Below are positions 42,801 through 56,798 of a stretch of 64,000 nucleotides of DNA, one piece after another. Each line of letters opens with the position of its first letter. The stretch's first letter is position 1. Under the pieces are notes generated by a model. It had not been told where the DNA came from, did no database searches, and saw only the letters and a list, made by a program, of their open reading frames with translations. Source of the stretch: Bradyrhizobium rifense (GTDB lineage: Bacteria > Pseudomonadota > Alphaproteobacteria > Rhizobiales > Xanthobacteraceae); assembly GCF_008123425.1 (NCBI RefSeq), contig NZ_VSSS01000017.1, positions 58,775 through 122,774 of the forward strand, given 5' to 3'. The position numbers and the translations under genes are program-made.

Positions 42801-42828
42801 CCCTGGTCCGGCCGCTCAACCTGCCGGT

Positions 42829-43017
42829 TCAGGCTGTCTTGCGGCCGATGGCCTTCAGCTCCCGATCGATGCGCAGCTGCACACGACGGATCGCCAGCAG
42901 GTCGATCTTCGTTTCGGTCTTGCCTGTCTTGGTCTCGTCGCCGATCCGGAACTGCCACTGCCAGACGCCCGGGATCGCCGTCTTTGCAACCGTGAACTCA
43001 ACGCCCCTGTGATTCAT
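42829..43017 (-). CDS. Small conserved-looking protein of unknown function
   Basis: A 62-residue protein from the ATG at 43017 with GAGGTGACC upstream. It reads as a small beta-sheet start (MNHRGVEFTVAKTAIPGVWQ) and a C-terminal helix (LLAIRRVQLRIDRELKAIG). It converges with the 84-residue gene. The function is unknown. Confidence 0.68.
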   Translation of the reverse strand: MNHRGVEFTVAKTAIPGVWQWQFRIGDETKTGKTETKIDLLAIRRVQLRIDRELKAIGRKTA

Positions 43018-43287
43018 GGTCACCTCGACGATTCACCCTTGCCATGTCGGGTAACATGTTGGGTCTCGCAATATTCCATCGACAAGCAAAAATTGCTGTT
43101 AAGCCGTGGATAGTTCATCGGAATTCAGCAAACGCGCGTGGCTCGAAACAAGCGAAATCGGATTCCGAAAGATGGAACCGACGGGTGCGTTTTCACAGCA
43201 CCTCAGCCTTCCCGCCAGGAACTCTGTTCATGGGCGGAGAACCACGGACAGATACGCGGGGAAGCACGCGATGGATCCATGCGCGCA

Positions 43288-43322
43288 AGAAAAAACCCCG
43301 CCAGGGGAGAGCCGGGCGGGGT
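43288..43322 (-). terminator. Rho-independent terminator, type A copy 1
   Basis: Read on the minus strand, ACCCCGCC ... GGCGGGGT forms an 8-bp stem followed by TTTTTTCTT. No protein gene ends directly before it, so it may end a small RNA starting somewhere in 43330-43470. Confidence 0.7.
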
Positions 43323-43470
43323 AGAAGGTTATTGGAGGCTGAGGTGCTGGGCTGCAACACCATAGCCAGACGACCGTAGCCCGTTCAGCTTACGACAGCC
43401 TGACAAGGTGAGACGGATCTGACCTCGTGCTGAATATCATCAGCTGGCGGCGCGTCCGGTCGCGGAAACA

Positions 43471-43498
43471 GAAAACCCCGCTCGGGGCAGAGCGGGGT
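43471..43498 (-). terminator. Rho-independent terminator, type A copy 2
   Basis: On the minus strand, ACCCCGCT ... AGCGGGGT is followed by TTTTCTG. It resembles copy 1 in stem sequence, inner CCCC..GGGG and upstream context. Confidence 0.62.
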
Positions 43499-43732
43499 CG
43501 TCGACTGGGTATGGAGGCGCGGTGTTGGTCCACCGGGCAAGGCGACGCTAGAGCATTCGGCTGACAGGTGCCTTACGCAAGCTTGCGTGGGGCTTGCGGT
43601 CGCATTTAGATCCGCTCTCACGTCCCAATTCAGACATCCCCCCGCACAACTTCAGACACATCCGTTGGCGACACTTTGCGGGCACGGCGAAGCCATGGGG
43701 GAAACGTGGCGCGCTGCTAGCGGGGTGGCATC

Positions 43733-43822
43733 ATGGACAAGGTAGAGCGGTCATTCGCCGCCGCGACGGCGGCTGGCTTCGTGGTGGCGGTCATCGGCAT
43801 CGTGCTGCTGGTGCTGATGTAA
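43733..43822 (+). CDS. Possible 29-residue membrane microprotein
   Basis: The reading frame begins MDKVERSFAAATAAGFVVAV and continues as a hydrophobic helix to a TAA. GGGGTGG lies a few bases before the ATG. A short charged N-terminus followed by one transmembrane helix is typical of real bacterial microproteins. With 29 codons, chance occurrence cannot be excluded. Confidence 0.42.
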   Translation: MDKVERSFAAATAAGFVVAVIGIVLLVLM

Positions 43823-43938
43823 CGGCAGCCTTGATGCAACAGCACCCTTGGCGGCACGTGCCGCCAAAAGCTCTTGAAAACAACCCTATGCACAGTAGGC
43901 AACAGCCTGTTTTGCCTGGCGTTTTCTAGTGCACGTTT

Positions 43939-44106
43939 CTAGTGCACCTGGATCTCGTCCAGCGGCAGGCGGAGATCGGCAGCACGCTCCGCGCGGTCCT
44001 TTTTGCGGAACTCGGATTCCTGGCGCTCGAACTTCAGCATCTCCTCGAGCGCCGTCTCGAGCAGAGAATTGCGCCTGACTGCATCGTGCTGCGTGTTTTC
44101 CGTCAT
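43939..44106 (-). CDS. 55-residue charged helical protein (copy 1 of a duplicated pair)
   Basis: The protein begins MTENTQHDAVRRNSLLETAL and continues with a highly charged helix (KFERQESEFRKKDRAERAAD) ending LPLDEIQVH. A frameshifted copy lies at 45036-45199, with homology reaching into the upstream region. The function is unknown; small, coiled-coil-like and cytoplasmic. Confidence 0.68.
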   Translation of the reverse strand: MTENTQHDAVRRNSLLETALEEMLKFERQESEFRKKDRAERAADLRLPLDEIQVH

Positions 44107-44316
44107 GATCCAATCCCCATTGTGCCGGCGCCGTTTCAAGTCGGCAGCCGCAGAAAAGTTCGCTGCCGCAGGATTGCGGATTGATGACGGCGCGTCTTTG
44201 ATGCGCATCATCTTCGAAGGAAAAGCGTGGCCTCACATTTTGCGGAGGGCAGGGGCGCCGGTTGCCTTCATGCTATCGTGCCGCGTCGCACCGGAGATGG
44301 TGCAGCGGAGATGGTC

Positions 44317-44496
44317 ATGGGCTTTTGGCTGTTCGTCATCGTCTCGATTGGATCGATCCCGCTCGCAGGCGCAATGGCGCGCGAGCGCAACAGGCCGTCC
44401 GGCAAATGGCTTTGGATCGCCGCTGCGGTCGGCCCCCTGGCGCCTCTGGCGTTGCTGATTCTGGGGAATGCGAAGGGGCCAGCCTCGGCCAATTGA
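44317..44496 (+). CDS. Small membrane protein, two helices
   Basis: A 59-residue protein from the ATG at 44317, chosen because GGAG is six bases ahead (an ATG at 44311 overlaps that site). Two hydrophobic helices (FWLFVIVSIGSIPLAGAMA and WLWIAAAVGPLAPLALLIL) are joined by a basic loop (RERNRPSGK). The function is unknown. Confidence 0.62.
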   Translation: MGFWLFVIVSIGSIPLAGAMARERNRPSGKWLWIAAAVGPLAPLALLILGNAKGPASAN

Positions 44497-44796
44497 GGTG
44501 GCTTATTTCTTTGGGCGATCGAGTATTTGCGGAACCGCTTGGGCTGGGGCTTTTTCGTTTCCCAGAAGTAAAAACGCCGCCCGCTTAAATGATCGCGGGC
44601 GGCGGCGTTCCAGCCCCGAGAGGGATTAGCAAAATCCCGGATACTGATTAGTCCGAATGGATGACGTGAAGGTTCAACGGCACAACGCGACCAAGCTCAA
44701 ATCAATGCTTGGCGGCGCTGCGTTGAACTGGGCACTGAAATCCCCCAGCCCACCAGATACGGGTAGGAGACGAGGCCGTTTCACACTGAGGCGGCC
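44497..44796. other. Intergenic stretch with a structured repeat
   Basis: No gene is supported in these 300 bases. The stretch holds the type B hairpin element (44568-44640). A plus-strand frame across 44657-44890 was judged non-coding because of its Pro/Arg-rich composition and lack of a ribosome site. Confidence 0.5.
44568..44640 (-). repeat. Type B ~72-nt hairpin/terminator element, copy 1
   Basis: On the minus strand it starts with GGGAT...ATCCC and CTCGGGGCTGG, then CGCCGCCCGC, loop and GCGGGCGGCG followed by TTTTTAC. The same ~72-nt arrangement recurs at 45706-45779 with scattered substitutions, so it is a repeated structured element and a good minus-strand terminator or small RNA end. 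Confidence 0.7.
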
Positions 44797-44880
44797 TTAT
44801 CCGGTTCCTCCGAAGAGCTTGTCAAAGCCTACCAGGGCACCGAAGACGATCCCGGTGACGACGATAAAGGCGGCATTCAT
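44797..44880 (-). CDS. Possible 27-residue membrane microprotein
   Basis: The frame MNAAFIVVTGIVFGALVGFD ends KLFGGTG. It contains one predicted transmembrane helix. A hairpin (GGCCG ... CGGCC) follows the stop directly. No clear ribosome site is seen, so support is limited to composition, size and the adjacent hairpin. Confidence 0.38.
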   Translation of the reverse strand: MNAAFIVVTGIVFGALVGFDKLFGGTG

Positions 44881-44921
44881 GCGGGGATAACCCGCGCGCG
44901 CCCGGATGGTTCTCTGGGGCA

Positions 44922-44971
44922 AGCTCCCCGTCCAGTCTGGTGGTCTAGGCCGAAGATCAGGACGGGGAGCT
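44922..44971. repeat. 12-bp perfect inverted repeat
   Basis: AGCTCCCCGTCC (44922-44933) and GGACGGGGAGCT (44960-44971) flank a 26-base loop. It lies between the microprotein and the frameshifted copy-2 gene, with no T-run. It may be a structured RNA or a remnant of a palindromic element. Confidence 0.5.
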
Positions 44972-45035
44972 GCGCGCCGGACCCCCGTCGCATGACAATG
45001 CTAGGAACGTGCCATGACAGTCCTGTGACTGCTGC

Positions 45036-45199
45036 TCAGTGCACGTTGATCTTATCCAGAGGAAGGCGAAGCTCAGCGGCGCGCTCCGCCTGATCCTTTT
45101 TGCGGAAGTCGCTTTCCCTTCGCTCGAACTCCATCATTGCTGCCGTGGCGGCTTCCAACAACCGAGTGCGCCTGTCCCTTGCTGCGTGCTTTCCGTCAT
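45036..45199 (-). pseudogene. Frameshifted copy 2 of the 55-residue charged protein
   Basis: The C-terminal part (EFERRESDFRKKDQAERAAE...LPLDKINVH) matches copy 1 at 43939. The start region is also conserved (ATGACGGAAAGCACGCAGCA against ATGACGGAAAACACGCAGCA), but four bases are missing just after it. The ATG at 45199 is therefore out of frame with the conserved tail. Either this is a pseudogene or a different, weak start is used. Confidence 0.65.
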
Positions 45200-45313
45200 C
45201 ACCCAGACTCCCCAAAACTAACCGTACCCAGCAGAAAGGTTCGCGGAAGATTGCGAACTTATGACGGCAGCGTTCAAAGCAGGCCATCGCCTCAGTTGGG
45301 GAATTTATGGGTA

Positions 45314-45514
45314 CTACTCTGGCGCCTGCAGCCCGGGCGACCTCAGCCACTCGCTCATGTGAGAGCCGGTTTCTGCCTGTCTGGCTTTGCGGAGGAGGGC
45401 TTCGCGCTCAGGGCCGGGCGGGAGCTGTTTGGCTTGCTCTCTTAATCGTTCGGCTTCTTGGGCCAGGCGTTCTTCCAGGGAAAGGGACTGCTTAAAACGA
45501 CGACGTTTCGACAT
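45314..45514 (-). CDS. 66-residue charged protein, tandem copy 1
   Basis: The protein begins MSKRRRFKQSLSLEERLAQE, continues as a charged helix (AERLREQAKQLPPGPEREAL) and ends SHMSEWLRSPGLQAPE. A second copy lies 513 bases away at 45827. The form (helix, GPERExLLRKARQAETGSHM, short tail) is one I associate with small hypothetical proteins common in bradyrhizobia. The function is unknown. Confidence 0.75.
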   Translation of the reverse strand: MSKRRRFKQSLSLEERLAQEAERLREQAKQLPPGPEREALLRKARQAETGSHMSEWLRSPGLQAPE

Positions 45515-45669
45515 GACACAGCCTCGTCCAACGGGTCCTAACCGCAGAGTTTGAGTTCTTGCGAAATTAATATGCAGACGACCGCCCCACAGTTCCAAAG
45601 CGAACATTTCAAAGCAGGCTGCTGTGGTTTTCAAACCGGGCCACCGGGCTCGGAAACAGGCCAGCGCCA

Positions 45670-45700
45670 AAATGAAAGAGGCCGCCAACTGAGGCGGCCT
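45670..45700 (-). terminator. Minus-strand terminator hairpin
   Basis: Read on the minus strand, AGGCCGCC tcagtt GGCGGCCT is followed by CTTTCATTTT. It is placed just after the type B element that follows the second 66-residue gene. Confidence 0.6.
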
Positions 45701-45705
45701 TCACG

Positions 45706-45779
45706 CAAAAACGCCGCCCGCTTAATGTCTCGCGGACGGCGGCTTACCAGCCCCGAGGGGGATGATGCAAAACCCCGGT
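45706..45779 (-). repeat. Type B ~72-nt hairpin/terminator element, copy 2
   Basis: The second copy of the element at 44568, with the same order on the minus strand: GGGG...CCCC hairpin, CTCGGGGCTGG, then CGCCGTCCGC / GCGGGCGGCG stem and TTTTTG. It lies 48 bases after the stop of the 66-residue gene at 45827 and probably ends its transcript. Confidence 0.7.
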
Positions 45780-45826
45780 AGCGGCACAAATTGCATATCC
45801 GCATCGTAGAGTCTGTGCAAAATTGC

Positions 45827-46027
45827 TCACTCTGGCGGCCGTAGCCCGGGCGAGGTCAGCCACTCGCTCATGTGCGAGCCGGTCTCTGCCTGTCTGGCTT
45901 TGCGGAGGAGGATTTCGCGCTCTGGACCGTGGGGGAGCTTCTTGGCTTCCTCTCTCAATCGGTCGGCTTCTTGGGTGAGGCGTTCTTCGAGAGACACGGT
46001 TTGCGTGAACCGACGGCGCTGCTTCAT
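45827..46027 (-). CDS. 66-residue charged protein, tandem copy 2
   Basis: A paralogue of the gene at 45314, same length, beginning MKQRRRFTQTVSLEERLTQE and ending SHMSEWLTSPGLRPPE. Most differences are conservative, so both copies seem to be under selection to stay coding. The function is unknown. Confidence 0.76.
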   Translation of the reverse strand: MKQRRRFTQTVSLEERLTQEADRLREEAKKLPHGPEREILLRKARQAETGSHMSEWLTSPGLRPPE

Positions 46028-46199
46028 GACACAACCTCCGCTTACAGGACGGGTCCTAACCGTTGGGTTGGGGTTCTCACGAGCCTAATACTTGGATGCT
46101 CCGCGTTCCGTTCCAAAGTGAACATTGCAAATCAGGCCACTCTCAAAATCAAACCAGGCCACCGCGCTCGGAAACAGGCCAGCGCCAAATTCCACAAAA

Positions 46200-46214
46200 G
46201 AACATATTGCGAAC
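46200..46214. promoter_or_regulatory. LexA (SOS) box of recA
   Basis: GAACATATTGCGAAC is an exact alphaproteobacterial LexA site, GAAC-N7-GAAC, 92 bases before the recA start. A weaker second match, GAACAAATAGTGTAC, follows at 46218-46232. The site lies at the edge of the segmental duplication. Confidence 0.9.
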
Positions 46215-46305
46215 TGAGAACAAATAGTGTACATTGTTTTTATCGACGACCCGCCGCCAATCGTTTGTCCCGCACCCGAATCCTCGCCATAAGGAGCACG
46301 ACCCA

Positions 46306-47394
<1,089 letters not shown>

Positions 47395-47423
47395 GACCTA
47401 CCGCGAAAAACATTCGCGAGGAG

Positions 47424-47476
47424 CGGGCGCTGAGGACGTTGAGTTGCCGACGTCGTCAGTGCCCGTTTCGTTTTGC
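47424..47476 (+). terminator. recA terminator
   Basis: CGGGCGCTGAGGACG and the interrupted complement CGACGTCGTCAGTGCCCG can form a long imperfect stem, followed by TTTCGTTTTG. It lies 30 bases after the recA stop. Confidence 0.6.
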
Positions 47477-47492
47477 GTTTCGTTGATCAGCC

Positions 47493-47577
47493 GGGTGGGC
47501 AAAGGCGCGCAAGCGCCGTGCCCACCATATTCTAACGTGGCGAAAGGTGGTGGGCACGCTTTCGCTTTGCCCACCCT
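47493..47577. repeat. Intergenic palindromic repeat (GTGGGCAAAGGCG family), copy 1
   Basis: GGGTGGGCAAAGGCGCGCA-AGCGCCGTGCCCACCA and a second GGTGGGCACGC...TTTGCCCACCC arm give a self-complementary ~85-bp unit between recA and gcvP. The same unit in inverse orientation is at 63857. Confidence 0.8.
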
Positions 47578-47596
47578 ACGACACCTCCGTCGTGTC

Positions 47597-50464
<2,868 letters not shown>

Positions 50465-50493
50465 GGGTCCTCGCTTTAGATTTCGCTGTCGCC

Positions 50494-50612
50494 GTCATGC
50501 CCCGCGAAGGCGGGGCATCCAGTAAACGCAGGCGCTTCGGCTAGGGCCGATGGGCCGCGGCGTACTGGATCACCCGCCCCAGTGCGCAAAGCGCACAAGG
50601 CGGGTGATGACA
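50494..50612. repeat. Intergenic palindromic element inside the gcv operon (gcvH-gcvP gap)
   Basis: GTCATGCCCCGCGAAGGCGG ... TCCAGTA pairs with TACTGGAT...GGCGGGTGATGAC at the other end, giving a ~119-bp imperfect palindrome. Elements with such GTCATGCCCCGCG ends are dispersed in related genomes. Confidence 0.75.
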
Positions 50613-50644
50613 GTGAGTGTGTTGAGACGGTTCGGCTCATGTCC

Positions 50645-51013
50645 TCACGCCGTGTGTGCCTTGTAGGCGGCTTCATCCATGAGGCCGCCGAGCTCGCTCT
50701 TGTCGGCAATCTTGATCTTGAAGAACCAGGCTGCGCCTTGCGCGTCCGAGTTCACCAGCGCCGGCTCGGCGGCGAGCGCGTCGTTGGTCTCGAGCACGTC
50801 GCCGGTCACAGGCGCGTAGACGTCGGAGGCGGCCTTGACCGATTCAACGACGGCGGCGGCTTCGGCCTTCTTCAGGCTGCGGCCGACCTTGGGCAGTTCG
50901 ACGAACACGACGTCGCCGAGCTGCGACTGCGCGTAATCCGTGATGCCGACGGTTGCGACATCGCCGTCGATCGCGAGCCATTCGTGGTCGGTGGTGTACA
51001 GCGTCGTGGTCAT
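50645..51013 (-). CDS. gcvH: Glycine cleavage system H protein
   Basis: A 122-residue lipoyl carrier. [12 protein letters not shown] contains the lipoylated lysine (Lys60); [20 protein letters not shown] and [10 protein letters not shown] are the usual ends. The start at 51013 gives the standard length; an upstream in-frame extension runs into the palindromic element and is rejected. It carries the aminomethyl group from GcvP to GcvT. Confidence 0.97.
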   Translation of the reverse strand: MTTTLYTTDHEWLAIDGDVATVGITDYAQSQLGDVVFVELPKVGRSLKKAEAAAVVESVKAASDVYAPVTGDVLETNDALAAEPALVNSDAQGAAWFFKIKIADKSELGGLMDEAAYKAHTA

Positions 51014-51060
51014 TGTCGATTCCCTGAAACGGTGAGGTTTGGTCGAAAGCGGCGGGCTCG

Positions 51061-51223
51061 GTTCACCTCTCCCGTAGGGAGAGGTCGGATCGCATCGCAA
51101 GATGCGATCCGGGTGAGGGGATCTAGTCTCACTGGGTGTTGCGGCCCCTCACCCGGATTGCGCTGGACGATGCTCCGCATCGTCAGACGCAATCCGACCT
51201 CTCCCCTCCGGAGAGAGGTGAAC
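51061..51223. repeat. Intergenic palindromic element inside the gcv operon (gcvT-gcvH gap)
   Basis: GTTCACCTCTCCCGTAGGGA at one end and GGAGAGAGGTGAAC at the other are complementary. Internal GGATCGCATC/GATGCGATCC and CCTCACCCGGAT parts give further stems. The ~163-bp unit is a dispersed-repeat type distinct from the one at 50494. Confidence 0.78.
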
Positions 51224-51257
51224 TCGGGGCAGCCGACTGTGCTCAATCTCATCATTC

Positions 51258-52406
51258 TCAGCGTTTGTAGGTGTTCTTCACGAAGGGCATGGCAGCGACG
51301 GCGAGCGGCAGGCGTTGCCCGCGCACCTCGGCGAAGAGTTTGGTGTCGAGCGCGCTCAGGCCTGTGGGCACGTAGCCCATCGCGACCGGCGCATTCAGGC
51401 TCGGGCCGAAACCGCCGGAAGTGACCTTGCCGATCGGCTCGCCGCCTGCGCTGTCAGCGAACAGCAGCGCGCCCTCGCGCACCGGCGCGCGGCCCTCAGT
51501 GCGCAGGCCGACGCGGCGGCGGGATGCGCCGTGATCGAAATGAGCGAGGATCTTTTCGGCCCCGGGAAAGCCGCCGGCGCGGGCGCCGCCGGTGCGGCGG
51601 CTCTTCTGCACCGACCATTCCAGCGCGGCCTCGACCGGCGTCGTCGCGGTGTCGATGTCGTGGCCGTAGAGGCAGAGCCCGGCTTCCAGCCGCAGGCTGT
51701 CGCGGGCACCGAGACCGATCGGCATCACGTCAGGATTTTCAAGCAGCGTCTTGGCGAGGTGTTCGGCAGCCGCAGCGGGGACCGAAATCTCAAAGCCGTC
51801 CTCGCCGGTATAGCCCGAACGCGAGACGAAACAGGCGAGGCCGGCAACCTGATGCGGGCCGGCGTCCATGAACTTCATGGTGGGCGCCTCTGCACACAAT
51901 TTCGCCAGTGCTGACTCGGCCTTCGGGCCCTGCAACGCGATCAGCGCGCGATCGGTGAGCGAATCGATGACGCAGGTGTCCGAGAGATTCGCGCGCAGAT
52001 GCGCCTCGTCCTCTTCCTTGCAGGCGGCGTTGACCACCAGGAACAAGTGATCGCCGAAATTGGCGACCATCAGATCGTCCAGAAGGCCGCCATCCACATT
52101 GGTGAACTGGGCGTAGCGCTGCCGTCCCGGTGCAATCGCCAAAATATCCTGCGGCACCAGCCGCTCCAGCGCGCGGGCAGCGTCCTCGATCCTCCCGGAT
52201 TTCGGCCGAAGCGCGATCTGGCCCATATGGGAGACGTCGAACAGGCCGGCCTGGTTGCGGGTATGGAGGTGCTCTTTGAGCACGCCCGCAGGGTACTGCA
52301 CGGGCATGTCATAGCCCGCGAACGGCACCATCTTGCCGCCAAGCGACACGTGCAGGTCGTAAAGGGGGGTACGTTTCAGGGACTCTCGGTCGTCGCGCGC
52401 AAGCAT
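51258..52406 (-). CDS. gcvT: Aminomethyltransferase (glycine cleavage T protein)
   Basis: A 382-residue T protein that transfers the aminomethyl methylene to tetrahydrofolate and releases ammonia. Motifs MVPFAGYDMPVQYPAGVLKE, GLFDVSHMGQ, SRSGYTGEDGFEISVP and AARDSLRLEAGLCLYGHD-type (GARDSLRLEAGLCLYGHD) are present. A GTG one codon upstream is possible; ATG 52406 is preferred. It is the first gene of the operon, behind a tandem glycine riboswitch. Confidence 0.97.
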   Translation of the reverse strand: MLARDDRESLKRTPLYDLHVSLGGKMVPFAGYDMPVQYPAGVLKEHLHTRNQAGLFDVSHMGQIALRPKSGRIEDAARALERLVPQDILAIAPGRQRYAQFTNVDGGLLDDLMVANFGDHLFLVVNAACKEEDEAHLRANLSDTCVIDSLTDRALIALQGPKAESALAKLCAEAPTMKFMDAGPHQVAGLACFVSRSGYTGEDGFEISVPAAAAEHLAKTLLENPDVMPIGLGARDSLRLEAGLCLYGHDIDTATTPVEAALEWSVQKSRRTGGARAGGFPGAEKILAHFDHGASRRRVGLRTEGRAPVREGALLFADSAGGEPIGKVTSGGFGPSLNAPVAMGYVPTGLSALDTKLFAEVRGQRLPLAVAAMPFVKNTYKR

Positions 52407-52459
52407 CACGGGGCCCTCGGCGGTTCCCCGGAGACGATTCCCCGGTGGACACCAGTCGA

Positions 52460-52652
52460 AGCCCCATCTGTCGCTGTGCCTGAGAGTATTATCCCGTCGG
52501 CGGACGCAGTCCGGGCCAACCCTTATGAAAAGGTATTTGCCCGTCGGCGCCTCTTTCCAGATGTCGTCAAAGCCACGCGGTCCTTTTGCCTGAGAGTTTC
52601 CGGGGCGGTTGCTCCTTCGGCGCCGGCAGTGAAGCCGGTCTCTCCCGACGTG
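52460..52652 (-). promoter_or_regulatory. Tandem glycine riboswitch controlling gcvT-gcvH-gcvP
   Basis: On the minus strand the first aptamer (52652 to about 52571) reads CGTCGGGAGAGACCGG ... CGCCGAAGGAGCAACCGC ... ACTCTCAGGCAAAAGGACCG, the glycine aptamer consensus. The second (about 52560 to 52460) reads GCCGACGGG ... ATACTCTCAGGCACAGCGAC. Two aptamers in series before gcvT are the textbook arrangement: glycine turns expression of the cleavage system on. Confidence 0.95.
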
Positions 52653-52879
52653 GCCGTACGATACAAATGGGTACAGACCACAGCCCGGCCAAGCCTGTCA
52701 ACGCGCACCTGGCGGCTTTCAACGGGATTGCGCGACTGCGGCAACCCTCTGATCTCCCTGCACAGTTTCTGGACAGCGAAGCTGGCCTTGTCTAAAAGCG
52801 CTTCTGTCCGCAGATATCAGCCCAAACTTGCGGTTTGGATGGCGTGTTTGCGGGCCCAAGCACACCCGATTGGATGAAC

Positions 52880-55561
<2,682 letters not shown>

Positions 55562-55567
55562 ATCGCC

Positions 55568-56794
55568 ATGGGCCTCGTTCCGAAAGGGCGCGGCCTGCGC
55601 GATCCCGACTTGAGGGATCGCCTCTACGAATTGCTGGAGCACGATCCGCTGGCCTATTCGGCCGGATCGCGCTTCATCCAGATCATCATTGGCGTCATTG
55701 TGCTCGATGTGCTCGCGATGATCCTGGCTTCGGTGCCGGAGCTGGACGCGCAGTTCGGCGTGCTGTTCTCTGCGATCACTATCCTCTGCGTCATCGTGTT
55801 CACGCTGGAATATGCCGCGCGGCTCTGGACGGTGGCGGGCCACACGCCGCGCAAGGGCTCCGCGCTCGCCGACCGGCTCGGCTACGCTTTCTCGGCGCTC
55901 GGCATTGTCGACCTCATGGCGTTCCTGCCCGCTGCGATCGTGCTGGTGATGGGACGCCACGCGACGCTGGCCGCGCTTGGTGTGCTGCCGTTCTTCAAGC
56001 TGATACGGTACTCGCCGGCGATGCGCTCGCTTCTGGCGGCCGTGCACGCCGAGCGGCGCGCGCTGATCGGCTGCCTCGTCATCCTGGCCGGTGCGGTGCT
56101 GACGTTCGCCTCGCTGCTCTACGCCATCGAGCACGACGTGCAGCCCAACAAGCTCGGCACCATTCCGGATGCAATGTGGTGGGCGATCGTGACGCTCGGC
56201 ACCGTCGGCTATGGCGACGTCGTGCCGGTGACGGCGCTCGGCAAGATCATCTCCGTCTTTACCATCATCAGCGGTTTTGCCATGATCGCGCTGCCGGTCG
56301 CGATCATCTCGACGGCCTTTGCCGACGAGGTGAGGCGCCGCGACTTCGTCGTGACCTGGGGCATGCTGGCCCGCGTGCCGCTGTTCTCGCATCTGTCGGC
56401 CGCGGAGATCGCCGACATCATGCGGCTGTTGCGGGCCCGCACCATCGAGCAGGGCGAGGTTCTGGTGCGGCGGGGCGATGCGGCGTCGTCGATGTATTTC
56501 ATCACCGCAGGCGAGGTCGAGATTGCGCTGCCGAGCCAGCATGTGCGGCTCGGCGACGGCACCTTCTTCGGCGAGATTGCGCTGCTCCACAAGACGAAAC
56601 GCAGCGGCACCGTGACCGCGACGCGCAAGACCCGGCTGCTCGTGCTCGATGTCCAGGATTTTCACGCCCTGATCGCGCGCATGCCGACGCTCGCCGCCCA
56701 TGTTCACGAGACCGCGAGAGCACGGCTGGAGGAGACCGGCGATCTCGCAGCGGCAGAACTCGCGCAGGTGGAGCGCGAGGGCACCGACCGCTGA
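55568..56794 (+). CDS. Cyclic-nucleotide-gated, voltage-sensor-type K+ channel (MloK1-like)
   Basis: A 408-residue six-helix channel. The selectivity filter TLGTVGYGDVVP is at about residues 208-219, after helices S1-S5; LGVLPFFKLIRYSPAMRSLL gives an S4-like segment with few arginines, as in MloK1. A cyclic-nucleotide-binding domain covers about 270-385 with the phosphate cassette GTFFGEIALLHKTKRSGTV. It would open on cAMP or cGMP binding. The gene starts 7 bases after the alaS stop. Confidence 0.92.
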   Translation: MGLVPKGRGLRDPDLRDRLYELLEHDPLAYSAGSRFIQIIIGVIVLDVLAMILASVPELDAQFGVLFSAITILCVIVFTLEYAARLWTVAGHTPRKGSALADRLGYAFSALGIVDLMAFLPAAIVLVMGRHATLAALGVLPFFKLIRYSPAMRSLLAAVHAERRALIGCLVILAGAVLTFASLLYAIEHDVQPNKLGTIPDAMWWAIVTLGTVGYGDVVPVTALGKIISVFTIISGFAMIALPVAIISTAFADEVRRRDFVVTWGMLARVPLFSHLSAAEIADIMRLLRARTIEQGEVLVRRGDAASSMYFITAGEVEIALPSQHVRLGDGTFFGEIALLHKTKRSGTVTATRKTRLLVLDVQDFHALIARMPTLAAHVHETARARLEETGDLAAAELAQVEREGTDR

Positions 56795-56798
56795 GCGG

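Larger units (their letters stand above)
43018..43732. other. Gene-poor gap with two minus-strand terminator hairpins
   Basis: No convincing gene is seen in 715 bases. Two similar hairpins followed by T-runs on the minus strand (43288-43322 and 43471-43498) share an upstream CACC...GCCTCCA stretch when read on the minus strand. This hints at two related short minus-strand transcripts of unknown nature. Confidence 0.5.
45340..46190. repeat. Tandem segmental duplication carrying the 66-residue genes
   Basis: Both genes and their upstream regions are similar. GGGTCCTAACCG, GTTCCAAAG-GAACATT and the motif GGAAACAGGCCAGCGCCAAA occur at about 45529/46049, 45592/46108 and 45652/46170, with an offset near 515 bases. 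The duplication therefore covers roughly 350 bases per copy, genes plus promoters. Confidence 0.7.

Noticed and set aside
44657..44890. Plus-strand 77-codon frame
   Set aside because: Pro/Arg/Lys-rich composition, no ribosome site, and it overlaps a hairpin and a better minus-strand microprotein candidate.
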